Positions 25,798 through 34,424 of a DNA stretch of 62,210 nucleotides are shown in pieces. A model generated the notes under the pieces. It saw nothing but the letters and a program-made list of their open reading frames with translations, made no database searches and was not told where the DNA came from. A program made the translations under genes and the position numbers. How positions within the stretch are numbered: the stretch's first letter is position 1; the number at the start of each line of letters is the position of its first letter. Source of the DNA: an uncultured Coriobacteriaceae bacterium (GTDB lineage: Bacteria; Actinomycetota; Coriobacteriia; Coriobacteriales; Coriobacteriaceae); assembly GCA_944319885.1 (NCBI GenBank), contig CALUFC010000012.1:1-62210 (forward strand), given 5' to 3'.

Positions 25798-26214
25798 ATG
25801 ATCAAGGAGATCGTCAAAGATAGGGACTTCCTCTCCCAACCTGCCGAGGAGGCAACTGTCGAGGACGCTCAGGTTGCTGAAGACCTGCGCGACACCATGG
25901 CGTCGCTCGAGGGCTGTGCAAGCCTTGCGGCCAACCAGATTGGCTCGACCAAGGCGATCGTTGCCTACGAGGACGGCGGCCGCATCTACGTGATGTACAA
26001 CCCCAAGCTCAAGATGGGCGCGCAGCCGTTTACGGCGCAGGAGGGCTGCTTCTCGCTCGATGAGGTGAGCGAGGTCAAGCGCTTCAATATGATTACCGTG
26101 AACTACCAGGTGCTCGTGAACGGCACGCTGGTGAGCCGCAGCAAGCGCTTCAGCGGCTGGACGGCGCAGATCGTGCAGCATGTGATCGACCATTGCGCGG
26201 GCAAGTTGGTGTAG
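25798..26214 (+). CDS. Peptide deformylase-like protein lacking the catalytic Glu
   Basis: 138 residues, starting at an ATG with AGAAAGG upstream. Motif 1 (normally GxGLAAxQ) reads CASLAANQIG, motif 2 (EGCLS) reads EGCFSLDE, and motif 3 (HExDH) reads HVIDHCAG near the C-terminus. The metal ligands Cys and both His are kept, but the catalytic Glu of HExDH is Val. It is also short, ending soon after motif 3. Either it is an inactive or altered paralogue, or the family tolerates this change. It lies between two peptidase genes, not beside fmt as a housekeeping deformylase often is. Confidence 0.75.
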   Translation: MIKEIVKDRDFLSQPAEEATVEDAQVAEDLRDTMASLEGCASLAANQIGSTKAIVAYEDGGRIYVMYNPKLKMGAQPFTAQEGCFSLDEVSEVKRFNMITVNYQVLVNGTLVSRSKRFSGWTAQIVQHVIDHCAGKLV

Positions 26215-26242
26215 GAGCATATCGATTCGGGAGGCATATGAG

Positions 26243-27628
26243 ATGGGCACGTTGAACGTTGGGCCTCAGGTGGGCTGCGAGGAGCGCGAGGTCGCCCCGA
26301 TCACGCAGGAGGAGATCGCGCTGGCGCGCGAGTTGCTCGCGTTTATCGAGCAGAGCCCCAGCATGTTCCATACCACGGCGTCGATTCGCGCCCAGCTCGA
26401 TGCGCACGGCTTCACGTATCTGCCCGAGCGGGCGCCGTGGAATATCCAGGCGGGCGGCAGCTATTACGCCGTGCGCAACAACTCCAGCGTCATCGCCTTC
26501 AAGGTGGGTAGCGACATGGCGGACGACCTGCATTTCCAGATCGCCGCGTCGCATGGCGATTCGCCGACGTTCAAGCTCAAGGCCCATCCGGTGCTCGAGG
26601 GTCCCGAAGGGACGCTTCGCCTCAACGTCGAGGCGTACGGCGGCATGATCGACTACACGTGGTTCGACCGGCCGCTCTCGCTTGCGGGCCGTGTGCTCGT
26701 GCGCGAGGGGAGCCGCGTGGAGAGCCGTCTGGTGGCGCTCGATGAGGACGTTGCGATCATCCCGAGTCTCGCCATCCATCTCGACCGCGCCATGAACGAT
26801 GGTTTTGCACCTAACCGCGCTACCGATCTGTGTCCGCTCATCTCGGCCGGCGCGCTGAGCCAGGATTCGCTTGCCGAGCTGATTGCCCGGGCGGCAGGCG
26901 TGGAGCCCGACCAGGTGCTCGCGCGCGATCTCTTCTTGGTGAGCCGCACGCCGGCGCGCGTGTGGGGCGCGGCGCAAGAGTTTATCTCCTCACCCAAGCT
27001 CGACGACCTCATGTGCGCCTTCACCTCGCTCAAGGCATTTCTCGCTGCGCAGAACGATGCGTGCGTGACGGTGTATTGCTGCTTCGATAACGAGGAGGTT
27101 GGCTCCAACACCAAGCAGGGTGCGATGTCGACCTTCCTGCCCGATACGCTCACGCGCCTTACGGCAGCGCTGGGGCGCACACCGGAGGACTACCGCCGCG
27201 CCCTCGCCACCTCGATGCTGGTGAGCTGTGACAACGCCCATGCAGTGCACCCCAACCGCCCGGAGAAGTACGATGCCTCCAACCGCTGCTGCATGAACGG
27301 CGGCATCGTGATCAAAGAGGCGGCAAACCAGCACTATTGCACCGACGCCTTCAGCCGCGCCGTATTTGCCGCCGTGTGCGATCGCGCCGGGGTGCCGTAC
27401 CAGACCTTTGCCAACCGCAGCGACATGGCGGGCGGCTCGACCTTGGGCAATCTCTCCAATACGCAGGCGAGCATGCACGCCGTCGATGTGGGTTGCGCAC
27501 AACTTGCCATGCATTCCTCCTATGAGACGGCCGGCACGCGTGATGTGCGCCTCGCGATGTGCGCGCTCAAGGCGTTCTACGAGACAAATCTCGCCATCGA
27601 CGGCGCCGACGCGGTGACACTGGGCTAG
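26243..27628 (+). CDS. M18 family aminopeptidase
   Basis: 461 residues. ATG after GGGAGG. The M18 layout is complete: N-terminal FIEQSPSMFHT, metal His in ASHGDSPTFKLK, the catalytic and metal acids in CCFDNEEVGSNTKQG, SCDNAHAVHPNRPEKYD, and the late segment DMAGGSTLGN with a final His in QLAMHSSYE. M18 enzymes are cytosolic, oligomeric, zinc-dependent and prefer acidic or neutral N-terminal residues. It follows the deformylase-like gene by 28 bases and is followed seven bases later by an MFS gene, so the three are probably cotranscribed. Confidence 0.92.
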   Translation: MGTLNVGPQVGCEEREVAPITQEEIALARELLAFIEQSPSMFHTTASIRAQLDAHGFTYLPERAPWNIQAGGSYYAVRNNSSVIAFKVGSDMADDLHFQIAASHGDSPTFKLKAHPVLEGPEGTLRLNVEAYGGMIDYTWFDRPLSLAGRVLVREGSRVESRLVALDEDVAIIPSLAIHLDRAMNDGFAPNRATDLCPLISAGALSQDSLAELIARAAGVEPDQVLARDLFLVSRTPARVWGAAQEFISSPKLDDLMCAFTSLKAFLAAQNDACVTVYCCFDNEEVGSNTKQGAMSTFLPDTLTRLTAALGRTPEDYRRALATSMLVSCDNAHAVHPNRPEKYDASNRCCMNGGIVIKEAANQHYCTDAFSRAVFAAVCDRAGVPYQTFANRSDMAGGSTLGNLSNTQASMHAVDVGCAQLAMHSSYETAGTRDVRLAMCALKAFYETNLAIDGADAVTLG

Positions 27629-27635
27629 CACGGTC

Positions 27636-28847
27636 ATGGCAGGACAAACTGGATTGGACCGGAAACGCGACATCGTTGCGGGTGATGCGCGCATGTGGCT
27701 ACCGGTCGTTTGCCTCGCGTTCGCGGCGTTCATCATGAACACATCGGAGTTCATGCCCACGGGGCTACTCACCGATATCGCCGCGTCATTCTCGCTCACC
27801 GAGGCCGAGGCCGGCATGATGATCTCGGTATATGCCTGGGCGGTCATGGCGCTTTCGCTGCCGCTCATGGTGCTGGGGTCACGCCTCAATCCCCGTCGGC
27901 TCCTGCTGGCCGTGATCGCGGTCTTTCTGGCGGGGCAGATCGGCTCGGCGCTTGCGCCCACGTTTGTGCTGCTTGTGGCGGCGCGCCTGCTCGTTGCCGC
28001 GGCGCATGCGGTGTTCTGGTCGATCGCGACGCCGCTCGCGACGCGCATCGCCGACGAGCGTCATGCGTCTGCGGCGATGGGCATGGTGGTTACCGGCTCG
28101 TCGGTCGCCATGATTCTCGGCATGCCGCTGGGCCGCGTGATCGGCTTGGCGCTGGGCTGGCGGATGACCTTCGTCTGCGTTGCCGCCGCCGCGCTCGTGG
28201 TGCTCGTGCTGCTCGCTGCCGTGTTGCCGCATCTCGAGCGCGACCGTCCCTTTACCCTCGACCAGCTACCTGTTCTGCTGCGCAATCGCGCGCTGGTGGT
28301 GGTCTATGTGGTTACCGTGCTCATGGCGACGGGTTACTACGCGGGCTACAGTTATATCGAGCCGTTCATGCAGCAGGTGGCCGCGATGCCGGCAGAGACG
28401 ATTACGCTGGCGCTTACGGCGTTCGGTGCCGCGGGCATCGTGGGGAGCATGCTGTTCTCGCGCTGCTACGATGGGCACCGCGCCGGTTTTGTGCGCCTCA
28501 TGACGCTCGGCGTGGCGGCGGCCTTGCTGCTCGTGCTGCCCGCGGCAGGTGCTACGCCGCTCGTGTTTTGCGTGTGCGCGCTGTGGGGTCTGTGCGCGAC
28601 GGCGTTCAACGTTTCATTCCAAGCCGAGATCATCCGGGTTACGCCGCCTGCCGCCTCGGCCGTGGCGATGTCGATCTTCTCGGGACTGTTCAACTTGGGC
28701 ATCGGATGCGGAACGTGGATCGGCGGTTCTGTTTCCACCTGCATGGGCATTGCATATGTAGGCGCTGCAGGCGGCGCGGTGGCGCTCGCAGGGGCCATGA
28801 TGTGCTGGGTGGCCATGACCGGTCCGACGGCCCGGCAGCATGGGTGA
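27636..28847 (+). CDS. MFS transporter, SotB/AraJ-like efflux type
   Basis: 403 residues with 12 predicted membrane segments. The first helix FAAFIMNTSEFMPTGLLTDIA, the loop after helix 2 (GSRLNPRRLLL) and FWSIATPLATRIAD are typical of the drug:H+ antiporter-1 subgroup that includes sugar efflux and arabinose exporters. The start seven bases after the M18 gene has no strong ribosome site, so translation may depend on the upstream gene. Given the setting, export of surplus amino acids or peptides is possible, but the substrate is unknown. Confidence 0.85.
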   Translation: MAGQTGLDRKRDIVAGDARMWLPVVCLAFAAFIMNTSEFMPTGLLTDIAASFSLTEAEAGMMISVYAWAVMALSLPLMVLGSRLNPRRLLLAVIAVFLAGQIGSALAPTFVLLVAARLLVAAAHAVFWSIATPLATRIADERHASAAMGMVVTGSSVAMILGMPLGRVIGLALGWRMTFVCVAAAALVVLVLLAAVLPHLERDRPFTLDQLPVLLRNRALVVVYVVTVLMATGYYAGYSYIEPFMQQVAAMPAETITLALTAFGAAGIVGSMLFSRCYDGHRAGFVRLMTLGVAAALLLVLPAAGATPLVFCVCALWGLCATAFNVSFQAEIIRVTPPAASAVAMSIFSGLFNLGIGCGTWIGGSVSTCMGIAYVGAAGGAVALAGAMMCWVAMTGPTARQHG

Positions 28848-28927
28848 TTGCCGCGCAGCCGTTTGGGTATCCGGGTGAGAGAGGGCGGTGTTGTGCTGCC
28901 CGATTACCGCGATGATAAGGATGGTGT

Positions 28928-29584
28928 ATGGACGAGCGCGCCGATTGCACCCCTGTGCCTGAGCAGGAGACCACGGTGATGACGGATGATGCTGCTCAAA
29001 CGCGTTTGGTGGGAACCGAGCGTATGCCCCGTCCTGCCGATGCGGCATCGCCGGCATGCGAAGCTGCGTTGCCGCAGGGCGATGCGCCTGCTGCAGCGCG
29101 CATCGAGGCGCTCGAGCGGCGGGTGCGACATGATCGGATTGCCATAGGTGTGCTCGTTGCGTTGGTCGCGGTGCTCGCTATCGTGGTTGCATTCATGGCG
29201 GCGGGAGCGTTGAGTACACCGTCTGCGCAGGGGCCTGCCACTGACGTGCAGGATGCTGTTGAGGCGGAGGATGCCAGCGATGACGGTGCGGACACACCCG
29301 ACGGCGTGAACTCGCGTGAGGATGCCGAGACGGATGCCGATTCCGGCGCGTCAAACGACGACGAACGTCTGCGTGCGGCGGATCTAGTGAGCATCGTGGG
29401 GCAGAAGTGGTCGAACGCCAAGCTTATGCTTGATGCGCTTGGTGTCGACGAAAGCGATCTGGTGATCACCACAAACGACGGTGGCATGGTGTTCGATGCA
29501 GGCAACTGGACCGTCTCGACGGTCACGGACCTCGAGGACTCCGGCAAGGTTGAGGTGCGTTTGCGTCACGATATTGCGTGGTAG
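28928..29584 (+). CDS. Hypothetical single-span membrane protein with acidic linker
   Basis: 218 residues. The ATG has AAGGA seven bases upstream. Residues 1-75 are cytoplasmic and Ala/Pro-rich with a short helix (EALERRVRHDR). One membrane helix follows (IAIGVLVALVAVLAIVVAFM), then a very acidic Asp/Glu/Ala linker, then a compact C-terminal domain of about 65 residues (IVGQKWSNAKLMLDALGV to VEVRLRHDIAW) that recalls a PASTA-like fold in size and pattern. No function can be given. It is transcribed with the same orientation as the peptidase region but after an 80 bp gap. Confidence 0.6.
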   Translation: MDERADCTPVPEQETTVMTDDAAQTRLVGTERMPRPADAASPACEAALPQGDAPAAARIEALERRVRHDRIAIGVLVALVAVLAIVVAFMAAGALSTPSAQGPATDVQDAVEAEDASDDGADTPDGVNSREDAETDADSGASNDDERLRAADLVSIVGQKWSNAKLMLDALGVDESDLVITTNDGGMVFDAGNWTVSTVTDLEDSGKVEVRLRHDIAW

Positions 29585-29993
29585 CCTGACGGCGACGTGC
29601 TGCGAGCTGCTGTGCCCCGCTGCGTAGTCACCGCCGCTGCGTGGCATAGGCGTCGTCTCGACGCCCCACAACTGCCTCGCCGCCCCGCCACCGCCCCAGC
29701 GCGCCATGGTGTCTCGTGAACCATTAAGGCCCGCATTTTTGGCCCCTTAATGGTTCACGAGACACCATACGGCATGCCGGCGGATCATTCGCCTCGATAT
29801 TCCGACCGCGCGCGAACCCTGCGTGCAGCTCGATATTGAAAGAAATGAACAAATTGCCGCGTCATCAGCTGCTGGCTCCGGGGTATAGAGCGAGCGGTGG
29901 TTTCGAGCACCGCGGTGGTGCTCATGGGTTGCCACCGCGAATTACAGGCAGACAACTCGCGATGCGCGAGTTGCGCTGGTGAAGGGTATTGCC
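29585..29993. other. 409 bp gap with one large palindrome and no gene
   Basis: Between the hypothetical membrane protein and the histidine phosphatase there is no credible reading frame. The main feature is the 24 bp perfect inverted repeat at 29706-29768. The bases just before 29994 carry the ribosome site of the phosphatase gene. No clear sigma-70-type promoter pair stood out. Confidence 0.6.
29706..29768. repeat. Intergenic palindrome with 24 bp perfect arms (hairpin P2)
   Basis: Bases 29706-29729 (starting ATGGTGTCTCGTGAACCATT) are the exact reverse complement of 29745-29768. A further GGCC/GGCC pairing closes the loop, which contains ATTTTT. The centre reads ACCATTAAGG, shared with the palindrome at 36481-36539, and both outer arms carry GTGTC. 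There is no T run after the stem. It is a strong hairpin in RNA and a possible cruciform or protein site in DNA. Confidence 0.85.
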
Positions 29994-30602
29994 ATGGAGC
30001 GCCATCTCTATCTCGTGCGACACGGTCAAACGATGTTCAATACAAAGCTCATCATCCAGGGATGGTGTGACTCGCCGCTCACGGTGAAAGGTCGGGAGCA
30101 GGCGGAACGCGCGGGCGCTTTCTTTTGCCATGAGGGGATTTCATTCGACCATGCCTATGCCTCACCGCTGGGGCGGACGCGTGAGACCATAGAGCGCATC
30201 ACCACCATGCCTTACGTTTGCGATAGCAGGCTCAAAGAGCTCTTCTTTGGTGACTGCGAGGGTGAGCGCGACGTCATCGTCCCGACGGAGCCGTGGGGAG
30301 ATTTCTTCATGCGTTACGGTGGCGAATCGGTGCAGCAGCTCACGGAGCGCATGAACGAAGCGCTGACCGACATCATGGGCCGCACCGGTCACGAACGCGT
30401 GCTCGTGGTGTCGCACGGAACGGCGTGCCAGGTCTTTCTTGAGCGCTGGCGGGCTATGAGTGCAATCGCGATGGAGGGTATCCCCGGCAACTGCTCGGTT
30501 ATGCATCTGATTTTCGACGGTAAGGCGTTTTCGCTGCGCGAGGTTGTCGAGCAAGGTGAGATGAGGCGCTTGCTAGACAGGATACCGTTTACAGCCAAAT
30601 AA
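29994..30602 (+). CDS. Histidine phosphatase family protein (phosphoglycerate mutase-like)
   Basis: 202 residues from the ATG at 29994, with AAGGG seven bases upstream; a GTG at 29979 would add five residues. The catalytic motif LVRHGQTMFN is at the N-terminus, a Glu acid lies in LKELFFGDCEGE, and the second His is in LVVSHGTACQ. The family includes cofactor-dependent mutases and broad phosphatases. The short length and single-domain form fit a small-molecule phosphatase. Its substrate is unknown. It comes just before the PTS operon but has its own spacing, so coregulation is not implied. Confidence 0.88.
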   Translation: MERHLYLVRHGQTMFNTKLIIQGWCDSPLTVKGREQAERAGAFFCHEGISFDHAYASPLGRTRETIERITTMPYVCDSRLKELFFGDCEGERDVIVPTEPWGDFFMRYGGESVQQLTERMNEALTDIMGRTGHERVLVVSHGTACQVFLERWRAMSAIAMEGIPGNCSVMHLIFDGKAFSLREVVEQGEMRRLLDRIPFTAK

Positions 30603-30824
30603 GTACCGCTCGCGGCGCTGAACTCGAATCAATATCAAACTTTTTTTGACGGAAAATGGGTGATTTGTCTATTCGTGGATGAACATGCCGTGCGCGAAAT
30701 CCCATGATATTGCGAAGGCCAATAGCGTCATGTCTAATCGACGCATTATTCCTGCAGGATTTGTTTCTAATTTGTACAGTCAAAACGCATCTATCTACCT
30801 CGTATTTTCTGTCCATGTCCACTA

Positions 30825-30853
30825 TTGTTCAATTACGTACATGAATGTATAAA
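30825..30853 (+). promoter_or_regulatory. Sigma-70-type promoter of the GntR/PTS operon
   Basis: TTGTTC (30825-30830), a 17-base spacer and TATAAA (30848-30853) make a good match to the consensus inside an unusually AT-rich 270 bp leader region. Transcription would begin near 30860, leaving a very short leader to the ATG at 30874. GntR-family regulators often act on sites overlapping their own promoter; CAATT and AATTG flank this one at 30829-30833 and 30857-30861. Confidence 0.6.
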
Positions 30854-30873
30854 CACAATTGAAGGGACAGGAG

Positions 30874-31605
30874 ATGCTGAAGACGATCAATTCCGTTCCC
30901 CTGCACACCCAAGCGTCCAACTATATGCGGGAGAAGATTTACAACCGCGAATGGAACGTGGATGAGCAGATTCCTACCGAGTTCGAGCTCACCAAAATGC
31001 TCGGTATGAGTCGGGGCACGATCAAGCGAGCGATCAAGGCTTTAGTCGACGAGGGCCTGCTCGTTCAGATTCGCGGGAAGGGCACGTTCGTAACGCGACC
31101 GAACATCACCCATCCGTCGGGCAACTGCCTACTTTCGTTTGCCGAGTCCTTGCATGCGCAGGGAATCGACTTCGAGACGCAGGTGGTAGAACAGACCGTC
31201 ACCACGGCAGACGAGTTTCTAGCGAGCAGGTTACAGATACCCGTCAATGCTCCCATCCTTTACCTGCGGCGCATCAGAACAGTCGAGGGCGAGCCGATTA
31301 TGTATATCGAAAACCGGCTCAACCTCATGGCGGTTCCTGGGTTAGATAAGGTCGATTTCGAACGGGAGGCGCTTTTCTGCGCGATTGAGCGATGTGCGGG
31401 CAAGAGGATCGGGTATTCCCAGGCCCGGTACGCGGCAAAGATCGCAGGGGAGAAGCGCGGAATGATTCTAGGGGTAGGCGAGGAGGCACCGGTGCTTCAT
31501 TTGGAACAGCTTGTCTTTCTCTCTGATAATCACCCGATCGAGTGGGGCAATGTCTGGCTGCGCGCCAACCGATACGTTGTGGGAACAGTTCTGCAACGCG
31601 TGTGA
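30874..31605 (+). CDS. GntR family regulator with UTRA domain (HutC subfamily)
   Basis: 243 residues. The ATG at 30874 has AAGGGA upstream, and an in-frame TTG at 30859 is less likely. The N-terminal winged helix is typical: QIPTEFELTKMLGMSRGTIKRA then VQIRGKGTFV. The rest is a UTRA effector domain (about residues 85-240) with YLRRIRTVEGEPIMYIENRL. Such regulators usually repress the adjoining sugar genes until a phosphorylated sugar binds. It is the first gene of the unit, with the aldolase 27 bases downstream, so self-regulation and control of the PTS genes are expected. Confidence 0.9.
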   Translation: MLKTINSVPLHTQASNYMREKIYNREWNVDEQIPTEFELTKMLGMSRGTIKRAIKALVDEGLLVQIRGKGTFVTRPNITHPSGNCLLSFAESLHAQGIDFETQVVEQTVTTADEFLASRLQIPVNAPILYLRRIRTVEGEPIMYIENRLNLMAVPGLDKVDFEREALFCAIERCAGKRIGYSQARYAAKIAGEKRGMILGVGEEAPVLHLEQLVFLSDNHPIEWGNVWLRANRYVVGTVLQRV

Positions 31606-31632
31606 CCACGCCATTGAAAGGGAGTATCGACC

Positions 31633-32475
31633 ATGCCACTCGTCGATATGAACAAATTGGTTGCGATTGCCAAGAAGAACGATGTGATGCTTCCGGCGTT
31701 CAATACCACCAATATGGAGATGACGCTTGCCATCATGGACGCCTTCGAGGCAAACGGCATGCCGGGCATCATCCAGATCGCGCCAACCAACGTTAGGCTC
31801 ACGGGCTACGATTTCATCTCTGAGGTTGCGCATCGGGCGATTCATGAGTACACCGTGCCGATGGCGCTGCATCTTGACCACGGCAAGACGCTCGACGACG
31901 TGCGCCAGGCGGTCAACGCCGGATTCACCTCGGTTATGATCGATGGGGCAGCGTTGCCGTTCGAGGAGAACATTCGCTTCTCTCGTCAGGCGGTCGACTT
32001 TTGTCATGCATGCGGCGTTCCCGTCGAGGCGGAGCTGGGTGCTATTCGCGGCAAGGAAGACGACCATGTGTCGGAGGCCGATTGCAAGACCGATCCCTCC
32101 CAGGTGGAGGAGTTCGTCGAGCGTACCGGTTGCGATATGCTTGCGGTGTCGATTGGCAATGTCCATGGGTTGGAGGATACGCCGAAGATCGATCTTGAGC
32201 ATCTTGCAAAGATCGCTGCGGTCTCGCCGTGTCCGCTCGTGCTTCATGGCGGCTCGGGCATTCCGTATGAGACGATTTACGCCATGAAGCAGTACAACAT
32301 GATGAAGATCAACATCGCAAGCGATTTGCGTCGCGCGTTCATTGCTGCTGTCGCCGACGCTAGGGATGCAAATCCCGCCGAGACGAACCTGGTAAAGGTG
32401 CTCATCGCGGCGAGAGAAGCGGTAACCGAGGTGGCAAAGCATACGCAGCTTGCCATCAACGGTATGGCGAAGTAA
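31633..32475 (+). CDS. Class II ketose-bisphosphate aldolase (tagatose/fructose type)
   Basis: 280 residues; ATG after AAAGGGAG. Zinc and catalytic residues are recognisable: LHLDHGKTLDDV, EAELGAIRGKEDD, VSIGNVHG, VLHGGSGIP and KINIASDLR. The length and the EDD motif are those of the short GatY/KbaY/Fba group that splits ketose 1,6-bisphosphates into dihydroxyacetone phosphate and glyceraldehyde 3-phosphate. In this operon it should take the product of PTS uptake after a further phosphorylation. Whether it prefers tagatose, fructose or another stereoisomer cannot be told. Confidence 0.9.
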   Translation: MPLVDMNKLVAIAKKNDVMLPAFNTTNMEMTLAIMDAFEANGMPGIIQIAPTNVRLTGYDFISEVAHRAIHEYTVPMALHLDHGKTLDDVRQAVNAGFTSVMIDGAALPFEENIRFSRQAVDFCHACGVPVEAELGAIRGKEDDHVSEADCKTDPSQVEEFVERTGCDMLAVSIGNVHGLEDTPKIDLEHLAKIAAVSPCPLVLHGGSGIPYETIYAMKQYNMMKINIASDLRRAFIAAVADARDANPAETNLVKVLIAAREAVTEVAKHTQLAINGMAK

Positions 32476-32514
32476 GACAAGCCGTCGAGGAAAGACCAGG
32501 AAAAGGAGAGAGCA

Positions 32515-32799
32515 ATGGCTAAGAAGAAGGTTTTGTTTGTCTGCGCGACCGGAATCGCTACCTCAACAGTTGTTGAGGAGAAGGTTATCGAATACTGCAA
32601 AGAACAGGGCATCGATTTCGACTATGATCAGCGTAACACCGCGAGCGTTCAGTCGATTGGCAATGATTTCGACCTGATTGTGTCCACCACGCAAGTTCCC
32701 TATGACGTGGAGACGCCGGTGATTAGCGCATTGCCAATCTTGACGGGTTTTGGTGCTCAGGATGTGCTTGAGCAGATTGCCGAGGCGCTGAGGTCGTAG
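32515..32799 (+). CDS. PTS EIIB component, galactitol type
   Basis: 94 residues, starting after AAGGAGAG. The phospho-acceptor Cys is in VCATGIATSTVV near the N-terminus, followed by the alternating fold of the galactitol/lactose-like IIB domain. It passes phosphate from EIIA (last gene of the operon) to the sugar bound by EIIC. A 161 bp gap separates it from the EIIC gene. That gap contains no gene, but EIIC has its own AAGGAGAAGGG site. Confidence 0.92.
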   Translation: MAKKKVLFVCATGIATSTVVEEKVIEYCKEQGIDFDYDQRNTASVQSIGNDFDLIVSTTQVPYDVETPVISALPILTGFGAQDVLEQIAEALRS

Positions 32800-32960
32800 G
32801 ACGCGCGCCGGCGAACAGGGTGTGTGCTCAAACTGATTGAGCGCGGCATCTTTCGTGCGCCGGTATTTCGAAACACTCATAAACGGAATCGCTGTATCGC
32901 GGTTGGCTGCCATGCCAGCCGGATGGGGACCGCTTTTATTCAAATAAGGAGAAGGGAACT

Positions 32961-34343
32961 ATGGACGGACTTGCTCAGACGCTGTATGACGCAGTGCAAT
33001 ATGTGCTAGGCTTCGGTGCCACGGTCATGCTGCCGTGCGTGATCTTCGTAATCGCGCTTGTATTCCGCATCAAGCCTTCCAAGGCATTCCGCGCCGCACT
33101 GACGGCCGGTATCGGCTTCGTGGGCGTATTTGCGATCTTCAACATGATGGGCGAGGCGATTGGGCCTGCTGCCCAGGCGATGGTCGAACGCACGGGCCTC
33201 AACATGCCGGCGGTCGACTTGGGTTGGGCCCCGCTCTCCGCGATCACCTGGGGCTCTCCCATTGCGCCGTTCTGCATTATCTTGACGTTGATTATTAATC
33301 TGGTGATGCTGGCATTTAAGTGGACCAAAACGATCGATATCGACATCTGGAACTACTGGCACTTCGCATTTGCCGGCTGCTTGGTGTATATCGCTACGGG
33401 CAACTTCGTGCTGGGGCTCGTCGCCGCTGCAGTCGCCACGGTTGTGATTATCAAGATTGCTGACTGGTGCGCCCCGTTGGCGCAGAAGTACTGCAATCTG
33501 CCGGGAATCTCACTGCCCACGCTTTCGAGTGCGACGTTCTTTCCGATTGGCCTGCTGGGTAACTGGATTATCGACAAGATCCCTGGCCTGAACAAGCTCC
33601 ATGCCGATCCGGCAACCATCCAGAAGCGTCTTGGTATCTTTGGCGAGCCCATGATGATTGGTTTCTTCTTGGGCCTGCTGCTTGGTATTCTCGCTGGCTA
33701 TGGTGTCAAGGATCTGCTTGGACTCGCAATTAACCTTGCAGCCGTTATGTACATCTTGCCCCGTATGACCCGCATTCTCATGGACGGCCTGATCCCTGTT
33801 TCCGATGGCGTAAAGGAGTTCATGGCCAAGCGCTTCCCGAATCACTCCGACTTCTACATCGGCCTCGATATCGCCGTTGCCATTGGCAATCCTGCAATCA
33901 TCTCGACGGGTCTTATCCTTACGCCCATCGCAGTGCTGCTTGCCTTCATCGTGCCGGGCAACCAGACCTTGCCCGTCGCAGACCTCGCCAACATGGCGGT
34001 GTTCTGCTCGATGATCGTTGTGGCGTGCAATCAGAACATCGTGCGTGCGGTCATCATCGGCATTCCATGCTTGATTGGCGATTTGCTCATCTGCTCCACC
34101 GCGGCACCCCTTATCACGCAGCTTGCTACCAATGTCGGTTATGACATCTCTAACACCGGTGGTCTGGTGACGGCGTTCCTCGATGGTGGCAACCCGTTCC
34201 GCTACCTCATCTACCAGGGATTCAGCGGCAACGTGATTGCAATCGCCATCGCCGTGGTCGTTATCGCGCTCGTTGTCTTTACCTACCGTGTGACCAAGAA
34301 GCAGGTATTTGGCGAAGGCGCTGCCGAGACTAAGGCCGAGTAA
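32961..34343 (+). CDS. PTS EIIC component, galactitol family
   Basis: 460 residues with about nine to eleven hydrophobic segments. ATG after AGGAGAAGGG. Segments such as GFGATVMLPCVIFVIALVF, DLGWAPLSAITWGSPI, the loop around NYWHFAF and the late GNPFRYLIYQGF are characteristic of GatC-type permeases. The domain binds and carries the sugar or polyol across the membrane during phosphorylation. GatC relatives take up galactitol, arabitol-like polyols, tagatose and others, so the substrate is open. A strong stem-loop follows 35 bases after the stop. Confidence 0.92.
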   Translation: MDGLAQTLYDAVQYVLGFGATVMLPCVIFVIALVFRIKPSKAFRAALTAGIGFVGVFAIFNMMGEAIGPAAQAMVERTGLNMPAVDLGWAPLSAITWGSPIAPFCIILTLIINLVMLAFKWTKTIDIDIWNYWHFAFAGCLVYIATGNFVLGLVAAAVATVVIIKIADWCAPLAQKYCNLPGISLPTLSSATFFPIGLLGNWIIDKIPGLNKLHADPATIQKRLGIFGEPMMIGFFLGLLLGILAGYGVKDLLGLAINLAAVMYILPRMTRILMDGLIPVSDGVKEFMAKRFPNHSDFYIGLDIAVAIGNPAIISTGLILTPIAVLLAFIVPGNQTLPVADLANMAVFCSMIVVACNQNIVRAVIIGIPCLIGDLLICSTAAPLITQLATNVGYDISNTGGLVTAFLDGGNPFRYLIYQGFSGNVIAIAIAVVVIALVVFTYRVTKKQVFGEGAAETKAE

Positions 34344-34377
34344 CGGAAACGGACAGGCGGCGTAACGCCGATACATC

Positions 34378-34405
34378 GGGCGGGGCCAAATCGCTGGCCC
34401 CGCCC
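34378..34405 (+). other. GC stem-loop between EIIC and kinase genes
   Basis: GGGCGGGGCC (34378-34387) pairs with GGCCCCGCCC (34396-34405) around an eight-base loop. It stands between the PTS EIIC stop and the kinase start, with no T run after it. It may cause partial termination or protect the 3' end of the upstream mRNA, lowering kinase expression relative to the transporter. Confidence 0.6.
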
Positions 34406-34424
34406 CCGGATCGGGGGAAATAAC

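Noticed and set aside
22870-26250. A 1126-codon open frame on the minus strand
   Set aside because: It runs antiparallel through three well-supported plus-strand genes (M20, S10, deformylase-like) and is rich in His, Arg and Ala as expected for a mirror frame in high-GC DNA. No domain or ribosome site was seen.
29706-29768. Rho-independent terminator
   Set aside because: The stem is strong but no T run follows on either side, and it is 121 bp from the upstream stop. I list it as a repeat instead.
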